Below, one piece after another: positions 7,462 through 13,751 of a stretch of 13,751 nt of DNA. Origin of the DNA: Marinagarivorans sp. UBA5868 (GTDB taxonomy: Bacteria; Pseudomonadota; Gammaproteobacteria; Pseudomonadales; Cellvibrionaceae); contig DJFQ01000191.1 in NCBI GenBank assembly GCA_002432095.1, positions 1-13,751 of the forward strand, in the 5' to 3' direction. Each line of letters begins with the position of its first letter. Positions within the stretch are counted from its first letter, which is position 1. Under the pieces are notes generated by a model. That model had not been told where the DNA came from, ran no database searches, and saw only the letters and a list, made by a program, of their open reading frames with translations. Both the position numbers and the translations under genes were made by a program.

Positions 7462-7747
7462 AGGCTTCCACCCGTGCCCGCAATTTTTGTCCCGGCTTAA
7501 ACGTAACGACTCGGCGCGCCGTTATCGGAATTTCCTCGCCAGTTTTGGGATTGCGGCCTGGCCGCTGTTTTTTGTCACGCAAATCAAAATTGCCGAAACC
7601 GGACAATTTGACCATTTCGTTAGCTTCTAGGGCTTGGCGAATCTCGTCGAAAAAAGTCTCCACCAACTCCTTTGCCTCGCGCTTATTGAAGCCGAGATCC
7701 TCATAGAGTTTTTCCGCCAGATCAGCTTTTGTCAGGGACTCAGACAT
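7436..7747 (-). CDS. ihfA: Integration host factor alpha subunit
   Basis: A 103-residue DNA-bending protein that pairs with IHF-beta and acts in transcription, recombination and replication. The HU/IHF fold is complete: N-terminal helices (about 4-42), SGFGNFDLR (49-57) and the beta-arm [20 protein letters not shown] (64-83). P67 in this arm is the likely intercalating proline. The C-terminal helix contains [10 protein letters not shown]. The alpha type is favoured over beta or HU by sequence ([20 protein letters not shown]) and by its place after pheT. The ATG is four bases after the pheT stop, and the AAGG ribosome binding site lies within the last codons and stop of pheT, so translation of the two is probably coupled. 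The 3' end overlaps the following merR gene. Confidence 0.97.
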   Translation of the reverse strand: MSESLTKADLAEKLYEDLGFNKREAKELVETFFDEIRQALEANEMVKLSGFGNFDLRDKKQRPGRNPKTGEEIPITARRVVTFKPGQKLRARVEAYVGSKPQQ

Positions 7748-7751
7748 AGGA

Positions 7752-10133
7752 TTACCTTAGGTTGGCTCCGAACTCTCGCTCCAGGCAATCTATCACCGCC
7801 GCCATGGATGCGTTGACTTCCTCATCCTTAAGTGTGCGGGAAGGATGTTGGAAAGTCAGGCTGAAAGCAAGACTTTTTCTTTTGGGATCAATACCTTCGC
7901 CGCTATACACGTCAAAAAGCTTCAAGTTTTTTAACACATCGCCCGCGGTTTTTCGAATGCTTCCCTCCAGATCTGCGACGCAGACCGCCTTCTCTACCAG
8001 CACCGCTATATCCCGACTGACTTCAGGAAAACGCGACAACGGCTGGAAGCGCGGCAAGCGCGCCACAAGAAGATCCGCGAGGGTAAGTTCAAACACAAAC
8101 GCCGTTTTGTTCAAATCCAATGCCCGTTGCTTCAACGGATGCAAAGCGCCGACATAACCGACATATTGGTCATCCAAATAAATTTTCGCTGCCTGCCCCG
8201 GATGCAGAAGCTCGGCGTCTGCCCAAGGGACGTAACGAATGGCTCGGCCATTCGCAGCAAACGTCACCAAGGTTTCAACATCGCCTTTTGCATCAAAAAA
8301 ATCCACGTCGCGGGGCTTTTCCGCCCAGCTCTGGGAACGCAATGAGCCGTAGATCAGCCCACCAATACGGCTGTACTGCGCCAAAGAACCGGAGGATGTA
8401 TCAAACACCATGCCTGCTTCAAACAAGCGTGCAGAAGTCTGCTGGCGATTGAGGTTGTAAACCAATGTTTGCATCAAGCCCGGCAACAAAGAGGTGCGCA
8501 TGGATGACATATCGGCGCTAATGGGATTTTTTAGCACTACAGCATCCACGTGGGGAAATAATATGGCGTGAACTTTGGGATCCACAAAGCTGTAGGTGAT
8601 GACTTCGCGATAACCTCTGCTCACCAGGTGTCGTTTAGCTTCGACCAACGATGTGCTCGCTTCGCTATGAGCCTCCAAGTGGGTAGCAAATGCCATAGGT
8701 CGCGTCGGCAAACGGTCGTAACCATAAACCCGCGCCACTTCTTCAAGCAGATCTTCTTCGATGGCGATATCAAAGCGATACGTCGGAATCTGAAACTGCC
8801 AGCCTTCGGCCGTCTCACGCTCCAGCGTCAAACCCAAACGCGAGAGAATTGCCACCGCGTCGACTTTGTCGCTGGTCAGTCCGAGACCAGATTCCAACCG
8901 CGCCCGGCGCAAATGCACAGAACGCAACGGCGGTTGCGCATTCTGATTCTGCACCAGCACCACCGGACCTGCCTCACCTCCGACAATCGCCAACAGCAGC
9001 TCCGTCGCTCTTTCAATTGCCGTCACCTGAAGCTGATGGTCGACGCCGCGTTCAAAGCGGTGTGATGAATCCGTGTGCAATCCATAAGAGCGCGCTTTGC
9101 CGGCAATTGCAGCCGGTGTAAAGAATGCGCTTTCGAGAAAGATAGTTCGGGTTGTTTCTCCCACAGCACTTTCAGCCCCGCCCATTATTCCTGCGATGGC
9201 GAGCGCTTTCGTGTGATCTGCAATAACCAAGGTATCGCCGCGCAGAACCACATCCTGATCATTGAGCAACTTCAGCGTTTCCCCTTCCTTCGCCATACGC
9301 ACGGAGATACCGCCAGTCAGGGTTTGCAGATCAAATGCATGCATAGGCTGGCCGAGTTCCAGCAATACGTAATTGGTGACATCCACCACTGGATCGATAC
9401 TGCGAATGCCGCTACGACGAAGCCTCTCGCGCAACCAAAGTGGCGAGGGTCGGCGGACGTCAATATTGCGTATCACTCGCCCCGCATAGGTCGGACACGC
9501 TTCCACGGCTTTGATGTCGACCGCGAACGTATCCTCACAAGCCGGCGCAACTGGCAACAGATTTGGAGCGTTAACCGCGGCACCATTGAGCACACCCACT
9601 TCCCTCGCCAAGCCGCGGATACTCAAGCAGTCACCACGATTCGGCGTCAGGTCTATTTCAATCAAGCTGTCATTAAGGCTCAGATACTCCCGCAAATCAG
9701 TGCCAACCGGTGCATCTGTCGGGAGTTCCCACAGCCCGCTGTCATCATCGCCTAGTTGCAATTCGGTCTGCGCGCACAGCATGCCGAAGGATTCAACTCC
9801 GCGCAGTTTGGCTTTTTTTATTTTGAAGTCACCAGGAAGCTCTGCGCCAATCGTAGCAAAGGGAATCTTGATTCCCGTGCGTGCATTGGCCGCGCCGCAG
9901 ACGACTTGAAGCACTCCATCTGGATGCCCATTTACTTGGCAAACACGCAGCTTTTCCGCATCTGGATGCGGTTCCGCTGAAAGAATTTCGCCAACAATAA
10001 CGCCGGAAAAAGTTGCCGCGGCAGCTTCAACAGAGTCCACTTCCAGCCCCGCCATCGTCAATTGGGCTACCAAATCTGATGTGCTGATATTGGGATTAAC
10101 CCATTCTCTCAACCAAGCTTCACTAATTTTCAT
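7752..10133 (-). CDS. pheT: Phenylalanine-tRNA ligase beta subunit
   Basis: A 793-residue subunit of the cytoplasmic alpha2-beta2 enzyme that charges tRNA-Phe; E. coli PheT has 795. Domains in order: N-terminal [12 protein letters not shown]; an EMAP-type tRNA-binding domain (about 40-148; [29 protein letters not shown]); the B3/B4 region with the editing site that clears mischarged tyrosine (about 211-385; [35 protein letters not shown]); B5 (about 400-475; [18 protein letters not shown]); a catalytic-like core (about 480-690); and the C-terminal anticodon-binding FDX-ACB domain (about 699-792; [23 protein letters not shown]). Nothing is truncated. It starts 55 bases after the pheS stop with only a weak GACGA-type ribosome binding site, and it is followed closely by ihfA. 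Confidence 0.98.
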   Translation of the reverse strand: MKISEAWLREWVNPNISTSDLVAQLTMAGLEVDSVEAAAATFSGVIVGEILSAEPHPDAEKLRVCQVNGHPDGVLQVVCGAANARTGIKIPFATIGAELPGDFKIKKAKLRGVESFGMLCAQTELQLGDDDSGLWELPTDAPVGTDLREYLSLNDSLIEIDLTPNRGDCLSIRGLAREVGVLNGAAVNAPNLLPVAPACEDTFAVDIKAVEACPTYAGRVIRNIDVRRPSPLWLRERLRRSGIRSIDPVVDVTNYVLLELGQPMHAFDLQTLTGGISVRMAKEGETLKLLNDQDVVLRGDTLVIADHTKALAIAGIMGGAESAVGETTRTIFLESAFFTPAAIAGKARSYGLHTDSSHRFERGVDHQLQVTAIERATELLLAIVGGEAGPVVLVQNQNAQPPLRSVHLRRARLESGLGLTSDKVDAVAILSRLGLTLERETAEGWQFQIPTYRFDIAIEEDLLEEVARVYGYDRLPTRPMAFATHLEAHSEASTSLVEAKRHLVSRGYREVITYSFVDPKVHAILFPHVDAVVLKNPISADMSSMRTSLLPGLMQTLVYNLNRQQTSARLFEAGMVFDTSSGSLAQYSRIGGLIYGSLRSQSWAEKPRDVDFFDAKGDVETLVTFAANGRAIRYVPWADAELLHPGQAAKIYLDDQYVGYVGALHPLKQRALDLNKTAFVFELTLADLLVARLPRFQPLSRFPEVSRDIAVLVEKAVCVADLEGSIRKTAGDVLKNLKLFDVYSGEGIDPKRKSLAFSLTFQHPSRTLKDEEVNASMAAVIDCLEREFGANLR

Positions 10134-10188
10134 AAATTATGCTGTCGTCAAAATTTCAGAGATTGCCGTTTCGCTCAAATAACCGCGC

Positions 10189-11214
<1,026 letters not shown>

Positions 11215-11225
11215 TCAATCAATTC

Positions 11226-11246
11226 AAATAAAACCGCAGCAAGCGG
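11226..11246 (-). other. Weak hairpin plus T-rich run in the pheS leader
   Basis: On the minus strand CCGC-TTGCT-GCGG (11246 to 11234) is a four-base-pair GC stem followed directly by TTTTATTT. It lies about 30 bases before the pheS ATG. It resembles a minimal intrinsic terminator and occupies the place where the E. coli pheST attenuator sits. No phenylalanine-rich leader peptide precedes it, and the stem is short, so it may be chance. Confidence 0.3.
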
Positions 11247-11303
11247 ATGTTGTGTTATTGAACAGCGTTCGCAAGTTTCGTCGAGATGGCGAAATTCGAC
11301 AAT

Positions 11304-11337
11304 AAAAAAGGGGAGGAAGCGTGGCGCCCCTCCCCTT
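11304..11337 (-). terminator. Rho-independent terminator after rplT
   Basis: Arms AAGGGGAGG (11308-11316) and CCTCCCCTT (11329-11337) form a nine-base-pair, GC-rich stem with a 12-base loop that can itself close a GCG/CGC mini-stem. On the minus strand the stem runs into six T followed by ATTG. It starts 25 bases after the rplT stop codon, so it should end or strongly reduce transcription of thrS-infC-rpmI-rplT before pheS. Confidence 0.88.
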
Positions 11338-11362
11338 AGAACCTTGCAGGGATAACTGTAAA

Positions 11363-11722
11363 TCAGGCAGCCAGCGCTTGTTTCGCCGTATTTACAATTG
11401 CCGCAAATGCAGCCTTGTCATGCACAGCCAGATCAGCCAACACACGACGGTCCAGTGCAATACTAGCCTTTTTAAGACCGGCAATCAGTCGGCTGTAGCT
11501 CAAACCTTCAGCGCGAGACTGCGCATTGATACGCGTGATCCAAAGCGCACGAAAATCACGCTTTTTAACTCGTCGATCGCGATAGGCATACTGACCGGCT
11601 TTAATTACAGCCTGTTTGGCAACTCGAAATACTCGTGAGCGCGCTCCGTAGTATCCCTTCGCTGCTTTCAAGATTTTTTTGTGGCTCTTGCGTGCCGTTA
11701 CACCACGTTTAACACGTGCCAT
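11363..11722 (-). CDS. rplT: 50S ribosomal protein L20
   Basis: A 119-residue, strongly basic 23S rRNA-binding protein (E. coli L20 has 118), essential for early assembly of the large subunit. The lysine- and arginine-rich N-terminal extension ([19 protein letters not shown], then [11 protein letters not shown]) and the globular part ([29 protein letters not shown]) are intact. In E. coli L20 also represses translation of rpmI and rplT by binding their mRNA. The good ribosome binding site AGAGGA lies a few bases before the ATG, and the gene starts 35 bases after the rpmI stop. It is the last gene before the terminator at 11304-11337. Confidence 0.99.
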   Translation of the reverse strand: MARVKRGVTARKSHKKILKAAKGYYGARSRVFRVAKQAVIKAGQYAYRDRRVKKRDFRALWITRINAQSRAEGLSYSRLIAGLKKASIALDRRVLADLAVHDKAAFAAIVNTAKQALAA

Positions 11723-11757
11723 AGTCTTTTCCTCTTAAATTTGACAATTAATGCGGC

Positions 11758-11952
11758 TTAGTTGGCACGCAACATACGTTTTACCAGCGGCTGGTCAGAC
11801 ACGTTCAACGTGCTGGTACCACGCAACTGACGCTTACGCTTAGTCGTCATCTTGGTGAGGATGTGGCTTTTGAAGGCCCGCTTATGTTTGTAACCGGCGG
11901 CGGTCTTTTTAAACCGCTTGGCGGCACCACTGTGTACTTTAGCTTTTGGCAT
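11758..11952 (-). CDS. rpmI: 50S ribosomal protein L35
   Basis: A 64-residue, very basic large-subunit protein with typical L35 sequence: [20 protein letters not shown] at the start, then [14 protein letters not shown] and [12 protein letters not shown]. The reading frame stays open for 18 more codons upstream to an ATG at 12006. The start at 11952 was chosen because MPKxK is the universal L35 start, the length fits (E. coli 65) and GGAG lies eight bases before it. It sits between infC and rplT, and its translation is probably controlled by L20 as in E. coli. Confidence 0.98.
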   Translation of the reverse strand: MPKAKVHSGAAKRFKKTAAGYKHKRAFKSHILTKMTTKRKRQLRGTSTLNVSDQPLVKRMLRAN

Positions 11953-11971
11953 GGATAAATCTCCGCATTTG

Positions 11972-11986
11972 TGTGCGTTATGCACA
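11972..11986 (-). promoter_or_regulatory. Hairpin just upstream of the rpmI ribosome binding site
   Basis: On the minus strand TGTGC-ATAAC-GCACA forms a five-base-pair stem with a five-base loop in the 71-base infC-rpmI gap. It ends eight bases before the GGAG of rpmI. In E. coli the L20 repressor acts on RNA structures in this same gap, so this may be part of such an operator. That link is by position only. Confidence 0.35.
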
Positions 11987-12023
11987 GGTTTTTTGGAAAA
12001 CAGCAAGGCAGCTAAAAGCCCTA

Positions 12024-12569
12024 CTATTTTTTCTTTTTCGGGGCAATCACCATCACGATCTGGCGACCTTCCATCTTTGGTTGCTGTTCAACAACACCCA
12101 AATCTGCAAGATCTTTTTCGATGCGTTGCATCATTTCCATTCCCAGTTCCTGGTGGGCAAGTTCCCGACCGCGGAACCGCAGCGAGACCTTAGCCTTATC
12201 CCCGTGTTCAAGGAAACGTGTCAGGTTGCGTAGTTTTACCTGATAGTCTCCCTCCTCCGTCCCTGGACGAAATTTCATCTCTTTGATTTGCTGCTGCTTC
12301 TGTTTTTTCTTGGAAGCGGCTTTAGATTTCTTGAGCTCGAAAAGGTGTTTGCCGTAATCCATCACCTTACAAACAATAGGTTCCGCTTCCACGGCTATTG
12401 CAACCAGATCCAGATTAGCTGCTTTAGCTGCCGCCAATGCCTCGTCTATCGAAACGATACCAACCTGTTCACCATCAGCCGCAATCAGGCGAACTTCTTT
12501 CGCCTGAATCTGATCATTGATCATGGCCTTCTTTGCGCGGGGGGCCTTTCCGTTGTCTTTGTTAATAAT
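12024..12569 (-). CDS. infC: Translation initiation factor IF-3 with AUU start
   Basis: IF-3 binds the 30S subunit, prevents early joining of 50S and checks the start codon. The N-domain contains REVRL-type [20 protein letters not shown] and [13 protein letters not shown] lysine-rich linker ([13 protein letters not shown]) follows, then the C-domain with [47 protein letters not shown]. The first ATG in frame (12524) would give 166 residues and drop the usual N-terminal tail, and it has no ribosome binding site. Upstream the frame runs to a stop at 12582-12584 with no ATG, GTG or TTG. Two tandem ATT codons (12569 and 12566) lie six and nine bases after GAGGAG. An ATT start gives 181 or 180 residues; E. 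coli IF-3 has 180 and starts with AUU. IF-3 discriminates against AUU, so it limits its own translation. Confidence 0.95.
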   Translation of the reverse strand: MINKDNGKAPRAKKAMINDQIQAKEVRLIAADGEQVGIVSIDEALAAAKAANLDLVAIAVEAEPIVCKVMDYGKHLFELKKSKAASKKKQKQQQIKEMKFRPGTEEGDYQVKLRNLTRFLEHGDKAKVSLRFRGRELAHQELGMEMMQRIEKDLADLGVVEQQPKMEGRQIVMVIAPKKKK

Positions 12570-12581
12570 AAGTTGCTCCTC
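12564..12581 (-). promoter_or_regulatory. infC translation start: GAGGAG and tandem AUU codons
   Basis: On the minus strand GAGGAG (12581 to 12576), CAACTT, then ATT ATT (12569 to 12564). A strong ribosome binding site in front of AUU is the hallmark of IF-3 autogenous control in gammaproteobacteria. An in-frame TAA directly upstream rules out a longer product. Confidence 0.85.
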
Positions 12582-12610
12582 TTAAATGGATAAAAACCAG
12601 AGCGTGAATT

Positions 12611-13751
12611 TCAGTGATCAACGCGGCCACGCTGGGCAATATCCCCGGTAAGCCGTTCAATGAAATCCGCCACACTCATGGAACCGAGATCCTTGCCTTC
12701 GCGAGTTCTGATCGCCAAGGTCCCGGTTTCCATCTCCTGATCACCAACAATGATCAGATATGGCGCCCTCTGGATCGTGTGCTCGCGGATTTTAAAGCCG
12801 ATCTTTTCATTTCTCAAGTCGGAAAATACGCGGAAGCCTTTGTTTTTAAGGGAATTCTCGACAGATCTTGCATATTCAGCCTGATTGTCGGTGATATTCA
12901 TGACCACCGCCTGCTCCGGCGCAAGCCAAGCGGGGAACGCGCCTTCATAGTGCTCGATGAGAATCCCGATAAAACGCTCAAAGGATCCAAGTATCGCGCG
13001 ATGTAGCATGACGGGCGTCTGCCGGGAACCGTCCTCGGCAACAAACTGCGCATCCAATCTGGCCGGCATGGAAAAATCAACTTGGATGGTTCCGCATTGC
13101 CAGACACGGCCGATGCAATCCTTCAGCGAGAATTCGATCTTCGGACCATAAAAAGCGCCTTCCCCCGGTAGCAGGTCCCATGACAACCCTTTAGTGTCAA
13201 GCGCATCTGCCAATGCTTTTTCGGCCTTGTCCCAAACCGCATCGCTACCCACTCGCTGCTCCGGCCTGGTGGACAAACGAATAATAATGTCCGTGAAACC
13301 GAAATCAGCATAGACGCTAAAAAGCAGGTCGGTGAAACGGGATACCTCACCCTGAATCATGGCTTCGCTACAGAAGATATGTGCGTCATCCTGGGTAAAG
13401 CCACGTACGCGCATCAATCCCTGGAGTGTGCCGGAGGCTTCGTTGCGGTGACAAGAACCAAATTCCGCCAAGCGCAACGGCAGGTCTCGGTAGCTCTTTA
13501 ACCCCTGGTTGAACACTTGAATATGACACGGGCAGTTCATCGGTTTGACGGCATAATCACGCGCTTCCGACTCTACCGTAAACATATTGTTGCGGAATTT
13601 ATCCCAATGGCCTGATCGCTCCCAAAGCGTGCGATCAACAATTTGTGGTGTCTTGATCTCTCGATAGCCATTTGCGCGCTGGATGTCACGCATATAACTT
13701 TCTATAACCGTGTAAAGCGTCCATCCCCGCGGGTGCCAGAACACCATCCCC
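12611..13751 (-). CDS. thrS: Threonine-tRNA ligase, C-terminal part (5' end outside the window)
   Basis: The last 378+ residues of a class II synthetase that charges tRNA-Thr. The frame is open through the right edge (the codon before the first visible ATG reads Gly, as in the family's PGMVFWH), so the gene continues outside; about 260 residues carrying the TGS and editing domains are missing. Counting from the visible ATG at 13747, the zinc ligands are C72 (MNCPCH), H123 (DDAHIF) and H249 (MLHRAI). Motif 2 lies around [20 protein letters not shown] and motif 3 around [15 protein letters not shown]. The anticodon-binding domain covers about 275-375 ([27 protein letters not shown]). The order thrS-infC, with a 41-base gap, matches E. 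coli. In E. coli ThrRS represses its own mRNA, but the operator would lie outside this window. Confidence 0.97.
   Translation of the reverse strand, partial: GMVFWHPRGWTLYTVIESYMRDIQRANGYREIKTPQIVDRTLWERSGHWDKFRNNMFTVESEARDYAVKPMNCPCHIQVFNQGLKSYRDLPLRLAEFGSCHRNEASGTLQGLMRVRGFTQDDAHIFCSEAMIQGEVSRFTDLLFSVYADFGFTDIIIRLSTRPEQRVGSDAVWDKAEKALADALDTKGLSWDLLPGEGAFYGPKIEFSLKDCIGRVWQCGTIQVDFSMPARLDAQFVAEDGSRQTPVMLHRAILGSFERFIGILIEHYEGAFPAWLAPEQAVVMNITDNQAEYARSVENSLKNKGFRVFSDLRNEKIGFKIREHTIQRAPYLIIVGDQEMETGTLAIRTREGKDLGSMSVADFIERLTGDIAQRGRVDH

Noticed and set aside
7762..9980. Many long open frames on the plus strand opposite pheT, and similar ones opposite or within the kinase and sheath genes
   Set aside because: They lie antisense to or out of frame with well-conserved genes, have no recognisable domains and look like codon-bias shadows.
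11953..12006. Longer version of L35 starting at the ATG at 12006
   Set aside because: It would add 18 residues not found in L35 proteins; the MPKAK start at 11952 has its own GGAG.
13560..13571. MNCPCH in ThrRS, where E. coli has MNCPGH
   Set aside because: The zinc-binding first Cys is unchanged, and I recall the Cys version in Pseudomonas-type enzymes, so it is probably a lineage trait.

Overview
The window is chromosomal DNA of about 50-55% GC (estimated by eye) from a gammaproteobacterium. The conserved block thrS-infC-rpmI-rplT-pheS-pheT-ihfA-merR fills positions 7105-13751 on the minus strand. The protein sequences, notably IHF-alpha and the short MerR protein that follows it, look most like the Pseudomonadales/Cellvibrionales side of the class (Cellvibrio, Saccharophagus, Teredinibacter relatives). 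This placement rests on remembered sequence similarity, not on a search.

Layout. Positions 6-662 (+) encode a DoxX-family membrane protein resembling HvfX, cut off from its upstream neighbours by the window edge. Positions 746-3394 (+) encode a large hybrid sensor kinase (MASE2-like membrane region, GAF, HisKA, HATPase, two receiver domains). Positions 3517-4623 (+) encode a group III ('mixed substrate') phosphofructokinase. A short hairpin at 4625-4647 serves as a terminator for this gene and for the convergent minus-strand pair next to it. That pair is a tandem-FHA protein (6103-6918) followed by a compact protein (4669-6060) that joins a TssB-like and a TssC-like part of the type VI secretion sheath in one chain. 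From 7105 to the right edge all genes are on the minus strand and belong to the translation-factor superoperon. It reads thrS (5' end outside the window), infC (AUU start), rpmI, rplT, a strong terminator, then pheS, pheT, ihfA and merR.

How the genes work together. The right half is a housekeeping unit: two aminoacyl-tRNA synthetases, initiation factor 3, two 50S proteins and the DNA-bending protein IHF-alpha. Classical regulatory features are visible: the AUU start of infC, tight coupling of pheT-ihfA-merR, and a hairpin just before rpmI. The left half is accessory. The pair of FHA protein and fused sheath-like protein is the most unusual element. It has no other type VI secretion gene beside it, and the sheath-like chain ends before the C-terminal TssC domain. 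A 21-bp tandem duplication lies exactly at the junction of these two genes. No tRNA, rRNA, CRISPR array or insertion sequence was seen, and no gene-free stretch exceeds 300 bases.
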